A stretch of DNA of 64,000 nucleotides from Nostoc sp. FACHB-280 (GTDB lineage Bacteria; Cyanobacteriota; Cyanobacteriia; Cyanobacteriales; Nostocaceae), in contig NZ_JACJSD010000009.1 in assembly GCF_014697615.1 (NCBI RefSeq), forward strand, positions 62,001-126,000, written 5' to 3'. Position 1 is the first letter of the stretch. Every line of letters starts with the position of its first letter. The notes beneath the pieces were generated by a model that was not told the origin of the DNA, made no database searches, and was given only the letters and a program-made list of their open reading frames with translations. Of this stretch, positions 1 through 9,365 are shown in pieces. A program made the position numbers and the translations under genes.

Positions 1-512
1 AGACATTTTTCGACTTTGGAGATAATCAAGTCAGACCGAATAAATTAATCGATACGAAAATTTCTAGCCCACTGTTTAACTTGCCACTTCAGACTATTGG
101 TTCAGGTACTCCTCCGACTTCACTTATCCAACGTAACCTGCTCCGACACCTGACTTGGTTACTACCATCTGGTCAAAGCATTGCCCAGAGGATGGGTGTA
201 CCTGTACTCAGTAAGTACGACTTGGCAGAACTGCGGAGTATTTACCCTACCTTCGATACTTCCACACCGCTTTGGTACTACATCCTCAAAGAAGCTGAAC
301 TGAAAGAAAAAGGCTTGCATCTAGGCCAAGTTGGCGGTCGGATTGTTGGTGAGGTAATTATCGGTCTGCTTCAGGTTGACCCAAATTCTTATCTCAATGT
401 AAATCCGTCTTGGGTGCCGACTTTACCCACTAAAACTGGTAAACCTCAAGATTTTCGGATGACTGATTTCTTAACTTTTGCTGGGGTAGATCCGGTTAGT
501 CGTGGTCAGTGA
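1..512 (+). CDS. Haem peroxidase family protein, C-terminal part (5' end outside window)
   Basis: The reading frame is open from the left edge (codons begin at base 3) to a TGA at 510-512, so this is the end of a longer gene; the TTG at base 81 is not a believable start. The visible 170 residues match the C-terminal part of animal-type (cyclooxygenase-like) haem peroxidases of bacteria, with the GRIVGEVIIGLLQ helix and the closing MTDFLTFAGVDP segment. The haem ligands and catalytic residues would lie upstream, so activity cannot be judged here. Such proteins oxidise organic substrates with peroxide. A hairpin terminator follows at about 601-629. Confidence 0.75.
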   Translation, partial: TFFDFGDNQVRPNKLIDTKISSPLFNLPLQTIGSGTPPTSLIQRNLLRHLTWLLPSGQSIAQRMGVPVLSKYDLAELRSIYPTFDTSTPLWYYILKEAELKEKGLHLGQVGGRIVGEVIIGLLQVDPNSYLNVNPSWVPTLPTKTGKPQDFRMTDFLTFAGVDPVSRGQ

Positions 513-600
513 TGTTATTGTCGGACTTTTCATAAGTTTGGTTTATTTCCACCGACCTAACTACAACTGAGCAGCTTGATAAAATATCCAAACAGTAAAG

Positions 601-637
601 AAAGCAGGTGAGCATAACTCACTTGCTTTTTGCTTTT
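601..637 (+). terminator. Rho-independent-like terminator after peroxidase gene
   Basis: A 12-bp imperfect stem (601-612 with 618-629, loop CATAA) is followed by a T-rich run (TTTTGCTTTTTT). It lies 90 bases after the peroxidase stop codon. Confidence 0.6.
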
Positions 638-647
638 TTATAAAAAT

Positions 648-764
648 AGGACTTACGCAAAAGTATGAAAAAACGAACCGCAAAGGACGCATAGACACGA
701 AGTGGCTTCCCGAAGGGTAGGACACAAAGTTATAAGAGTTTGAGAGAGTTATTGCGTAAGTCCT
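648..764. repeat. MITE-like element with 13-bp terminal inverted repeats
   Basis: The ends AGGACTTACGCAA (648-660) and TTGCGTAAGTCCT (752-764) are exact inverted copies and enclose about 90 bases without a gene. Related GACTTACGCA-type ends recur near 13596, 41078-41090, 41286 and 57392 in this window, so this is a dispersed family. Outside this element and the terminator, the 513-1012 gap shows nothing I can name, apart from a HIP1 site near 966. Confidence 0.55.
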
Positions 765-1012
765 GAAATATTCTCTAAATTTACCTGTTCCTAGTATTTC
801 CTTAACCTTGATTAAGTAAATTTTCGGGGACGATTTACACAGAAAAATTAGTCTCTACTTAATTTGCTGTATATACAAAAACACTCAATGCAGTCGCATA
901 GAACTTGTTTTATCGGGACTGCTTGATTGAAGCGTAATTCTATGTTTACGAGCGAAGCACATCTGGCGATCGCTCTAAATTTCATGAGCTATACATCTGA
1001 GGAAAAATAATA

Positions 1013-4000
1013 ATGTCGATTCAATTTAATGGCTCTTATTCTGAGAACTTTGATACTTTGGCATCTTCTGGGAATAGTAGTGTACTTCCTAATGGTTGGG
1101 CATTGTTAGAAACTGGAACCAGTGCAAATGTCAACGGACAGTACACGGCTGGTACTGGCTCTAATAACGCAGGGGATACATATAGTTTTGGCGCGACAGG
1201 TTCTAGTGAGAGAGCTTTTGGAAGCTTGCTTTCAGGTACGATAACTCCTACAATCGGCGCAAACTTTACAAATACAACAGGTAGCACAATTACAACATTG
1301 AATCTGTCCTATAGAGGTGAACAATGGCGTTTGGGTGCAACTGGTAGGGCTGATCGCTTGGATTTTCAGTACAGTCTGGATGCAACATCTTTAAATACAG
1401 GAACTTGGGTAGATGTTGATAGTTTAGATTTCAGTTCCCCTGTAACTACTGGAACCGCAGGAGCATTAGATGGAAATACTAATAGCAGCCAAATCACCGC
1501 AAGTATTACAGGGCTAAATATCCCTAGTGGAGGCACCTTTTGGTTCCGTTGGGTGGATTTTAACGCCTCTGGTTCAGATGATGGTTTGGGAATTGATGAT
1601 TTTTCGCTTTCTACTGGGGTTACACCGCCTGCGGTTCCCACAGTGGCGATCGCAGCTACAGATGCAACCGCCGCCGAAGCAGCAGCCGACCCCGGAACTT
1701 TCCGCATCACCCGCACAGGCGATACAACTAATGCGCTGACTGTTAATTACACGGTTGGGGGTGGTGCAAATCAGACAGACTACACACCAAACTTGACGGG
1801 TAGTGTTGTCATCCCTGTTGGACAGTCCTTTGTGGATATCACAATCACACCCGTGGATGATTCGCTGCTGGAAGGGAATGAAACAGTTACTCTGACACTT
1901 GTAGACACTGCGGATTATGATTTAGGTGCAACTGCCACAGCCACCGTAACAATTGCTGATAATGATGTTGCGCCTGGGGCAATTCGTATTCATGATATTC
2001 AAGGCACTGCACATATTTCACCCCTCAATGGCCAAGGTGTGGTGAATGTCGCCGGGATTGTTACAGCGATCGCTTCTAACGGTTTCTACATCCAAGACCC
2101 AAATCCCGATAACAATGATGCAACTTCTGAAGGGATTTTTATCTTCACCGGGACTACTTCTACTCTTCTCAGCGCCCGCACAGTTGGCGAAGCGGTTTTA
2201 GTTAGTGGTACGGTATCAGAGTTTCGTCCTGGTGGTAGCTCTAACAACCTGACTATTACTCAAATTGGCAATAATAACAGTGTACAAAGCCTGAGTGTGA
2301 GTGCTTGGACGGATGCACCAACTACAACTATTACTCCAACAATACTGGGCAATGGCGGACGGACGATTCCCACCCAGGTAATCAACGATGACTTTGCTAC
2401 TAGCGGTAATGTAGAAACCAGTGGAGATTTCGACCCTGTAAATGAAGGTATTGATTTCTACGAAAGTGTAGAAGGGATGTTGATTCAAATTAATAATCCC
2501 GTGGCGACCTCTCCCACTGCCAACTTTAGTACTTCTGAGGAAATCTGGGTACTGGCTGACAATGGAGTTAATGCCACAAGCCGGACTGAGCGCGGTGGTA
2601 GCTTGATTACAGCCACCGACAGTAACCCAGAACGGATTCAGATTGATGATTTAATCAATGGCACAGTGACATTACCTGATGTAAATGTCGGCGCTCAACT
2701 CAGTACAATTACAGGTGTGGTTAGCTATGATTTCAACAATTATGAAGTCCTAGTTTCATCTGCACCGACGGTAGTACAGCCATCTACTCTGCAAAGAGAA
2801 GTTACAAACTTAACAGGCACTGCTGATCAATTGACGGTTGCAACTTTCAACGTGGAAAATCTTGATCCGGGTGATGGTGAAACCCAGTTTAATAACTTGG
2901 CTAACCGAATTGTGAATAACTTGCGATCGCCTGACATTATCTCTCTAGAAGAAATTCAGGATAATAACGGGGCGACAAATGACAGTGTAGTTGATGCCAG
3001 TGTAACTTTTCAGACATTAATAAATGCGATCGCCCAAGCTGGCGGCCCTACCTACGAATATCGTCAAATTAACCCAGTGGATGATACCAACGGTGGTGAA
3101 CCTGGGGGTAATATTCGTGTCGGCTTCTTGTTTAACCCCAATCGCGTCAGCTTTGTTGACCGTCCTGGTGGTGGTTCCACTACGAACATTTCCGTTACTA
3201 ATGCTGATGGTACTCCTACCCTTTCTACTAGTCCTGGGTTAATTGACCCGACAAACCCCGCTTTCAACAGCAGCCGTAAACCTTTAGTTGGTGAATTTGT
3301 CTTTAACGGTCAAAGTGTTTATCTCATTGGCAATCACTTTAACTCTAAAGGTGGCGACCAACCTTTATTCGGGCCAAATCAACCGCCAGTCCTCAGCAGT
3401 GAATCGCAACGCCAGCAACAAGCCACAATTGTCAGAAACTTTGTGCAAGAGATTTTGGCAATTGACCCGAATGCGAATGTGGTTGTGCTGGGTGACTTGA
3501 ATGATTTTGAGTTTTCTAATCCTCTCACCACATTAGAAAGTGCGGGACTGACTTCTTTAATTGAAACTCTACCTGCAAACGAGCGTTACACCTATAACTT
3601 TCAAGGTAACGCCCAGGTACTTGACCATATTTTGGCAAGTCAGAACTTGGTGAATAACTTAGATGGCTATGATGTAGTTCATATCAACTCAGAGTTTTTT
3701 GATCAAGTTAGCGACCATGATCCTGTAATTGCCAGGTTCAATTTACCACCAGCCAACCAACCACCAACGGCGGTGATATTTAATAATACTGTTACCAGCA
3801 TCAACGAAAATACAAATACCACCAACCGCATCAAAGTTGCAGACATCGCCATTACTGATGATGGACGAGGCACAAATAACCTGAGTTTGACTGGTGCAGA
3901 TGCGAGTTTATTTGAAATCGATAATTCTGTATTGTATCTGCGGGCTAACACTAACTTAGATTTTGAAACCCGTTCTAACTACAGTGTAACGGTGGCTGTT

Positions 4001-4975
4001 GATGATCCGACAGTTGGTAATACTCCCGATGCTACTACTAATTTCTCCTTAGCTGTCAATAACGTCAACGAAACACCAATTGCGAATAATGACAGCGCCA
4101 CCACCACTGACATTCAACCAGTCATTATTAATGTCTTAGCTAATGATAGCGACCCAGATAGCAATCCCCTGACTATCAACAGCTTTACCAATCCCACAAC
4201 AGGTACTTTAGTCAGAAATAACGACAACACCTTTACTTACACACCGGAAATTGGCTTTACTGGGACTGACAGTTTTACTTACACCGTTAGCGATGGCAAT
4301 TTAACTACCACCGCTACAGTTAATCTGACTGTTACCCTTGGTAGTAATCAGATTAACGGCACTAACGGCAGTAATATACTTTTGGGAACTAGCAGAGTTG
4401 ATGTTATCCGAGGTTTGGGGGGTAACGATATTATTAGCGGTTTAGGTAATAACGATGTCATCTATGGTGGAGATGGCAATGACATGACAGATGGTGGCGC
4501 TGGTAATGACAGTCTCTATGGCGAGAATGGCAATGATATTCTGACTGGTGGAGATGGCAATGACACCGTGAATGGTGGTGCGGGTGACGATATGCTGCTT
4601 GGTAATGGTGGTAATGATATCCTCATAGGTGGCTTAGGTCGAGATATTCTGACTGGTGGCAATGGTAGAGATGGTTTCTATCTCAATAATGGGGCGGGAA
4701 ATGCCGATATTATCACTGATTTTGTATCGGGCGTTGATAGCTTTGTAATTTCGCAGTCAGAGTTTGGGTTTAACCAAGCACTAGGTATACTAGAGCCTAG
4801 TTTATTCCGTTTGGGTTCAAGTGCTGCTACAGCCAGCGATCGCTTTATCTACGACAGAAACACAGGTAAACTATTCTTTGATCAAGATGGTATTGGTAGT
4901 GTGGCGAAAGTTCAAATAGCGCAACTGTCTAATCGACCAACTCTGAGCAGTACTGATTTTACTGTGATTGCATAG
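1013..4975 (+). CDS. ExeM/NucH-type extracellular endonuclease with Calx-beta, cadherin-like and RTX repeats
   Basis: This 1320-residue secreted, modular protein has an N-terminal beta-rich region (about 1-205), a Calx-beta repeat (about 208-320), and an OB-like nucleic-acid-binding segment (about 325-420, starting RIHDIQGTAH). An endonuclease/exonuclease/phosphatase domain follows (about 605-920) with the landmarks ATFNVENL, SLEEIQ, GNHFNSKGGD, LGDLNDF and SDHDPV, which hold the expected metal-binding and catalytic residues. Cadherin-like and Ig-like repeats (about 925-1115) and then RTX calcium-binding nonapeptides of the GGxGxD type (about 1120-1235) complete it. There is no N-terminal signal peptide; the RTX tail predicts type I secretion. 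The likely role is degrading extracellular DNA for nutrients or during biofilm turnover. A perfect-stem terminator follows at 5000-5030. Confidence 0.88.
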   Translation: MSIQFNGSYSENFDTLASSGNSSVLPNGWALLETGTSANVNGQYTAGTGSNNAGDTYSFGATGSSERAFGSLLSGTITPTIGANFTNTTGSTITTLNLSYRGEQWRLGATGRADRLDFQYSLDATSLNTGTWVDVDSLDFSSPVTTGTAGALDGNTNSSQITASITGLNIPSGGTFWFRWVDFNASGSDDGLGIDDFSLSTGVTPPAVPTVAIAATDATAAEAAADPGTFRITRTGDTTNALTVNYTVGGGANQTDYTPNLTGSVVIPVGQSFVDITITPVDDSLLEGNETVTLTLVDTADYDLGATATATVTIADNDVAPGAIRIHDIQGTAHISPLNGQGVVNVAGIVTAIASNGFYIQDPNPDNNDATSEGIFIFTGTTSTLLSARTVGEAVLVSGTVSEFRPGGSSNNLTITQIGNNNSVQSLSVSAWTDAPTTTITPTILGNGGRTIPTQVINDDFATSGNVETSGDFDPVNEGIDFYESVEGMLIQINNPVATSPTANFSTSEEIWVLADNGVNATSRTERGGSLITATDSNPERIQIDDLINGTVTLPDVNVGAQLSTITGVVSYDFNNYEVLVSSAPTVVQPSTLQREVTNLTGTADQLTVATFNVENLDPGDGETQFNNLANRIVNNLRSPDIISLEEIQDNNGATNDSVVDASVTFQTLINAIAQAGGPTYEYRQINPVDDTNGGEPGGNIRVGFLFNPNRVSFVDRPGGGSTTNISVTNADGTPTLSTSPGLIDPTNPAFNSSRKPLVGEFVFNGQSVYLIGNHFNSKGGDQPLFGPNQPPVLSSESQRQQQATIVRNFVQEILAIDPNANVVVLGDLNDFEFSNPLTTLESAGLTSLIETLPANERYTYNFQGNAQVLDHILASQNLVNNLDGYDVVHINSEFFDQVSDHDPVIARFNLPPANQPPTAVIFNNTVTSINENTNTTNRIKVADIAITDDGRGTNNLSLTGADASLFEIDNSVLYLRANTNLDFETRSNYSVTVAVDDPTVGNTPDATTNFSLAVNNVNETPIANNDSATTTDIQPVIINVLANDSDPDSNPLTINSFTNPTTGTLVRNNDNTFTYTPEIGFTGTDSFTYTVSDGNLTTTATVNLTVTLGSNQINGTNGSNILLGTSRVDVIRGLGGNDIISGLGNNDVIYGGDGNDMTDGGAGNDSLYGENGNDILTGGDGNDTVNGGAGDDMLLGNGGNDILIGGLGRDILTGGNGRDGFYLNNGAGNADIITDFVSGVDSFVISQSEFGFNQALGILEPSLFRLGSSAATASDRFIYDRNTGKLFFDQDGIGSVAKVQIAQLSNRPTLSSTDFTVIA

Positions 4976-4999
4976 TGGAGTCATAGTTATTACTTTTCA

Positions 5000-5030
5000 G
5001 ATAGCCGACTTCTGCTAGAAGTCGGCTATC
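5000..5030 (+). terminator. Strong hairpin after the nuclease gene
   Basis: A 14-bp perfect stem (5000-5013 with 5017-5030) has a three-base loop and lies 25 bases after the stop codon. It has no long T run, only TTGTT. Confidence 0.6.
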
Positions 5031-5112
5031 TTGTTGAAATCGAATGATTGAGGATGGCTATACTTAATCATATTTGGTGCGATCGCTCATCTCATGAATA
5101 AATTGCAATTAC

Positions 5113-5268
5113 GATGTTGAGAGTATTGGGGTGGCGTTTGCCAAAATGGAAATGAAGATTGTTGCTGCCCATCTTTTACGCAGCTATGATTGGGAAGTCT
5201 TACCTAACCAAAGTTTGGCTTCAGTCAGAATTCCCTCAAATTGTCCTAAAGATGGGTTGCAGGTTTGA
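5113..5268 (+). pseudogene. Cytochrome P450 C-terminal remnant
   Basis: Read in the frame beginning at 5113, this stretch encodes a peptide running IGVAFAKMEMKIVAAHLL, then a Tyr-Asp-Trp, then a proline-rich PKDGLQV ending at a TGA (5266-5268). This is the region from the haem-ligand helix to the C-terminus of a CYP120-like P450. The position expected for the haem cysteine reads AGT (Ser), and nothing upstream continues the gene. It is therefore a decayed fragment. Identification rests on remembered family sequence. Confidence 0.6.
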
Positions 5269-5291
5269 TTTCAACCTCGGTGAGATTGTAT

Positions 5292-6002
5292 ATGACACCT
5301 GAAATAAATCTCAGTTTGCCGTCAGGAGTGTCTCAAAGTTGGCAAAGTATGAAAAATGTTGTCAACCAAGGGGTTAACTCTGTGAATAATTCTCTGCAAC
5401 AAGTTGGCGAGTCTTGGCAAGAAACAGCTACAACAACCTTAGAACAAGCTAAATCTTCTATTGGTCAAGGTTTGCAAACTGCTGACCAATTTAAGAATAC
5501 AACATCAGATGCAGTGGAACGTGCGATCGCCTCTTCCATTAACGACTGGCTCACACAACATCCCACAATGTTGCGCTTACTACACGCACTTAATTGGGCT
5601 GCAAATCACCCGATTATTAGTATAGTAATTATCCTCTTGAGTCTGGCGATTCTTTTTGGTCTGGTGAATGCAATTATTCGCTTATTTACAACAGCCAGTT
5701 TTTCTCTATTACAAGCACCATTAAAATTATTACAGGCTTTAATTAAATTTATTTTTATTAGTATAGCTAAACTTACTGGTTTTACTTGGAATAAAATCAG
5801 CCATCATCAACCAAGAGATAATACAAATACCATTCAAACTCTTTATCCAGATAAACAGCAAAGATTAGCTGAAATTTCCTCTCGGTTAGAAGCACTCCAA
5901 CAAGAACAAAAACAACTTTTACAAGAAGCGACTGAAATCATTGCCACAGATAGCACAAATCTAGAAATTAGATTTAGCCAAAATCACACTAATGTTATTT
6001 AA
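5292..6002 (+). CDS. Hypothetical membrane protein with amphipathic N-terminus
   Basis: Family not recognised. I chose the ATG at 5292 (MTPEINLS) over a TTG 27 bases upstream, because those upstream bases belong to the tail of the P450 remnant and beyond. The product of about 236 residues starts with a polar, Gln/Asn/Ser-rich amphipathic region of about 80 residues. A hydrophobic stretch around residues 105-165 contains one clear membrane segment (IISIVIILLSLAILFGLV) and a second weaker one. A charged coiled-coil-like tail (RLEALQQEQKQLLQEATEI) ends the protein. It probably sits in the inner membrane with the tail in the cytoplasm. A hairpin follows at 6056-6080. Confidence 0.6.
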   Translation: MTPEINLSLPSGVSQSWQSMKNVVNQGVNSVNNSLQQVGESWQETATTTLEQAKSSIGQGLQTADQFKNTTSDAVERAIASSINDWLTQHPTMLRLLHALNWAANHPIISIVIILLSLAILFGLVNAIIRLFTTASFSLLQAPLKLLQALIKFIFISIAKLTGFTWNKISHHQPRDNTNTIQTLYPDKQQRLAEISSRLEALQQEQKQLLQEATEIIATDSTNLEIRFSQNHTNVI

Positions 6003-6055
6003 TCAATATTTCATCTGCGTCTATCTGCGGTTATTTTTATTCAAAAGATATAAAA

Positions 6056-6080
6056 AGCTATCACATCTAAAGTGATAGCT
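6056..6080 (+). terminator. Hairpin after the 5292-6002 gene
   Basis: AGCTATCAC (6056-6064) pairs with GTGATAGCT (6072-6080). It lies between two convergent genes and can serve both strands. Just upstream (6013-6033) is one copy of the dispersed ATCTGCG...CTGCGGTTA repeat. Confidence 0.45.
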
Positions 6081-6185
6081 AATTGGTATATGAATCTTGA
6101 GGTTTATGTTATAGAAAGATGACTGAAATAATTGTTTTGCCAACTTTCTATTTCATTACCATAGCACATTGCCGTTTACGTAGAG

Positions 6186-7691
6186 CTAACAATTACGACG
6201 TAACTGTGTTAATAGGACAACAATCTCATCAACAGCTTGGCGAATTGTACTGGCTGGTTGGTCAGATTGATTCACGATAATGCTAAAAACTAACGGTTCA
6301 TATTGTGGTGAATCTATATATCCTGATAAAGCAACTACTCCTCTTAAAGTACCTGTTTTAGCTTGCACAATTCCCTCTGCTGATGTGTTGCGAAAGCGAT
6401 TTTGTAAACTACCACTCACCCCAGCTACAGGTAAAGTAGCACGAAAAACTTTAGCTTCTGGGGATACTGCGATCGCTTCTAACAATTGTACCAAAGCTTC
6501 TGGACTAATTAAATTTTTCCGCGATAAACCAGAACCATCAAATACGCTATAACTGTTGGGGTTAACTCCAAATTGAGTTAAGGTTTCTTGCATAATTTTC
6601 AAACCAACATCGGCAGTATTTTGATTTTTGGTTAATTGTTGTTTATGGGCTAAAGTTCTTAATAAAGCCTCGGCAAATAAATTATTACTATTAACATTAG
6701 TTTCAGTTAATAAATCAGACAAAGGCGGAGATTCAATTGCAGCAACTTCTCGTTCATTATCACCACCATTAGCAATAGATGTTTGCTGCACAGAAATTCC
6801 GTTTGCTGCTAAACTTTGGCGAAATTTACGTAAGAAATTTTGTGTAGGATCAAAAACTGCGATCGCACTAACTACTGGTGCAGCATTCACAGGTAATTGT
6901 CCTTGCAAATACAGCACCGCCCCTTTTAAATCACGCTTAATTTCTACTAATCCTGGTTCATCTTTCTGCACAGTTACAGAATTATTTTCGACTCGCCATT
7001 GATATGCTTCTGTAGGATCAGCCCATTTAATTTGTAATGGGTTGCCTACTGTTTGTGGCAACAAAGTTAACACGGCAGCATTTTCATTTAAAATTAAACT
7101 GTTAACTGGTGCGCCATAATCAGCTTGCACATCTTCCCATTGCCAACTCGGATTTACAATATCTCCTTGAAAATAACTATCATCAGCAATTAAATTAGTA
7201 ATTTGAGTAATTCCCTGTTGGCGTAATTGCTTGGCTAATTCTGTTAATTGAGCATTTTTTAAACTCGGATCTCCCCTACCAACAACACGCAAACTACCAT
7301 CAGCATCTTGATAAACAGAAGTACGAATGCGAAAATCTGCACCTAATTGTTTTAGTGCTGCTGCTGTAGTTAACAACTTAGTATTAGAAGCAGGAATAAA
7401 ATATTTCTCACCATCACGGTTATAAAGAGTTTGACTAGAAACTAAATTTTTTACTAAAATTCCCCAACGGGCGCGACTAAACAAGGGACGATTAATAGTA
7501 GTATCTATCAGTGTGCCTAATTGGGCAGGGCAGACTGATTTTGTTGTAGATGTAGGGGAAGCTGAAGTTTGGGCTGTAACTGCTTGTTGAGTAATACCAA
7601 TGTGCATCCCCAGAAACAGTAGCATTAAACTCAGAGAAATTTTGTGTGTTTGGCGATTAATTCTGCTCAACATTGGTTTTAGTATATTCAC
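6186..7691 (-). CDS. dacB: D-alanyl-D-alanine carboxypeptidase/endopeptidase, PBP4 (peptidase S13) family
   Basis: The 501-residue protein carries the three active-site motifs of class C penicillin-binding proteins: SNTK (102-105, nucleophile Ser102 and Lys105), SNN (335-337) and KTG (445-447). The large insertion between the first and second motifs is typical of family S13. A hydrophobic segment near residues 18-40 serves as the signal sequence, so it acts in the periplasm, trimming or cleaving peptidoglycan cross-links. The annotated start is a GTG at 7691; an ATG six codons later (7673) is equally possible, and neither has a clear ribosome-binding site. It stands alone, convergent with the gene on its left. 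Confidence 0.9.
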   Translation of the reverse strand: MNILKPMLSRINRQTHKISLSLMLLFLGMHIGITQQAVTAQTSASPTSTTKSVCPAQLGTLIDTTINRPLFSRARWGILVKNLVSSQTLYNRDGEKYFIPASNTKLLTTAAALKQLGADFRIRTSVYQDADGSLRVVGRGDPSLKNAQLTELAKQLRQQGITQITNLIADDSYFQGDIVNPSWQWEDVQADYGAPVNSLILNENAAVLTLLPQTVGNPLQIKWADPTEAYQWRVENNSVTVQKDEPGLVEIKRDLKGAVLYLQGQLPVNAAPVVSAIAVFDPTQNFLRKFRQSLAANGISVQQTSIANGGDNEREVAAIESPPLSDLLTETNVNSNNLFAEALLRTLAHKQQLTKNQNTADVGLKIMQETLTQFGVNPNSYSVFDGSGLSRKNLISPEALVQLLEAIAVSPEAKVFRATLPVAGVSGSLQNRFRNTSAEGIVQAKTGTLRGVVALSGYIDSPQYEPLVFSIIVNQSDQPASTIRQAVDEIVVLLTQLRRNC

Positions 7692-7817
7692 TCACAAGTA
7701 TCGTTTATTTATTTAAGCATTGACTTTGGAACGAGTGAATACACCGAAGACAAAATTTACTAATCTCAACCACAATATACTTACTTATTCACACACATCT
7801 GCATCCTAAAACTATCA

Positions 7818-9335
7818 GTGTTATTCCCTACATACGATTTTTTCCTATTCTTTATAGGTACATTTGCTTGTGCCAGTTTTTTAAAATCTCACGTTCTGGC
7901 TTACAAATATTTTCTGTTAATTGTTAATGTAATTTTTTATGCTTTCTTTGGCTGGCATTTCCTAGAATTGTTAAGTGCCAATGTTATAACTAACTTTCTA
8001 ATACTTGAAGGAATCAGCACAGATAAAAATAGACGCTTTTTTCTGGTCTTTGGTATAGTTATCAACTTGATATACCTGGGCTTTTTTAAATATTATAATT
8101 TTTTCATTGATTCTTTACAAGAAGTCTTAAATACATTCAAAATTTCCAGCGAAATTCCAATTTTACAAGTTTTAATTCCCGTTGGGATTTCCTTTTATAC
8201 ATTCCGAGTTATTGCTCATTTGATTGACTGCTATAAAAATCAACTTGCTTGTCCCAAGTTTTTAGATTATGCAGTTTACATTACTTACTTTCCGCAAATT
8301 GCGTCAGGGCCAATAGCTAGAGCAACGGAATTTTATCAACAGTTAAACAGCGAGAAGAAATATAATTATCAGATAGAAAGAGTCATTATTTTGATAATTT
8401 CTGGATTGTTTAAGAAATACACTTTATCGAGTTTTTTATTTAACTTTATCAAAGTACCGTTTCAACTACCAGAACAATACTCAAGTTTCGATTTAATTTT
8501 AGCTGCACTAGCTTATTCTTGCTATATATATGTTGATTTTAGTGGTTATTCTGATTTAGCAAATGCTATTTCTAGCTTGTTAGGATTTCCGCCAGTTCTT
8601 AATTTTAATATGCCTTATTGCGCTCAAAGTTTGCAGGAGTTTTGGCGCAGATGGCACATTAGTCTCTCAGAATGGTTGCGGGATTATTTATATATTTCCT
8701 TGGGAGGAAGCCGTAAGGGGAATTTGAGGAAACATTTTAATTTACTAATTACGATGGTAATTGGTGGTTTTTGGCATGGTGCAGGAGTGAATTTCTTGAT
8801 TTGGGGGTTTTTACATGGAATTGGTTTGGTTTTTACTCACCTTGTGAAAGATTTGATGAAAAACTTTCAAACCAAAAAGCAATCTTATCAGTCTTTAACT
8901 AGCAGCCATATTATTGTTTTTTCACAGAGGAGTCAAACGCAAGTTTGGCTAAATTGGTGCCGATTTTATTTTCAACAAGCTGTATATATATTTAAGCCAA
9001 TATTTGCTTGTGCTTTGACTTTTAGCTATGTAACTTTATGTTGGATATTTTTCAATACCTCTAACTGGGAAACTGCACTGAAATTTTTACAGCAGATGGT
9101 GAATTTCTCATCTAATTTGGAGGTGCGATCGCAATTTAATCTTTGGCAGTTATATATAACCTTCGCCATCATATTTATGATGAATTTTCATGGAGATAAA
9201 ATTAGTATTTATTTACAAAATATCTTAGCCAAGCGTAATTTTATTGTTCAAGCCATACTTACATCTACTCTACTTTATATTGTGTTTAGATTAGGGCCGA
9301 ATACCGTACCACCATTCGTTTATTTTGGCTTCTAA
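7818..9335 (+). CDS. MBOAT family membrane O-acyltransferase (AlgI-like)
   Basis: The 505-residue polytopic membrane protein starts at a GTG (MLFPTYDF, the usual start of this family). MBOAT signatures are the WRRWHISLSEWLRDY stretch followed by the YISLGG loop, and FWHGAGVNFLIWG, which contains the conserved histidine. Proteins of this family move acyl groups, usually acetyl, across the membrane onto polysaccharides or teichoic acids. The next gene, 30 bases on, encodes an SGNH-type partner, and the pair resembles AlgI/AlgX or PatA/PatB. The acceptor is unknown; a cell-envelope or exopolysaccharide is inferred. Confidence 0.88.
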   Translation: MLFPTYDFFLFFIGTFACASFLKSHVLAYKYFLLIVNVIFYAFFGWHFLELLSANVITNFLILEGISTDKNRRFFLVFGIVINLIYLGFFKYYNFFIDSLQEVLNTFKISSEIPILQVLIPVGISFYTFRVIAHLIDCYKNQLACPKFLDYAVYITYFPQIASGPIARATEFYQQLNSEKKYNYQIERVIILIISGLFKKYTLSSFLFNFIKVPFQLPEQYSSFDLILAALAYSCYIYVDFSGYSDLANAISSLLGFPPVLNFNMPYCAQSLQEFWRRWHISLSEWLRDYLYISLGGSRKGNLRKHFNLLITMVIGGFWHGAGVNFLIWGFLHGIGLVFTHLVKDLMKNFQTKKQSYQSLTSSHIIVFSQRSQTQVWLNWCRFYFQQAVYIFKPIFACALTFSYVTLCWIFFNTSNWETALKFLQQMVNFSSNLEVRSQFNLWQLYITFAIIFMMNFHGDKISIYLQNILAKRNFIVQAILTSTLLYIVFRLGPNTVPPFVYFGF

Positions 9336-9365
9336 TTCTTGAAATATTTTGAGATTTATAATATT

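Noticed and set aside
1036-3951. Six or more open frames on both strands within the nuclease gene
   Set aside because: Shadow frames of the 1320-residue protein; low-complexity coding biases create them.
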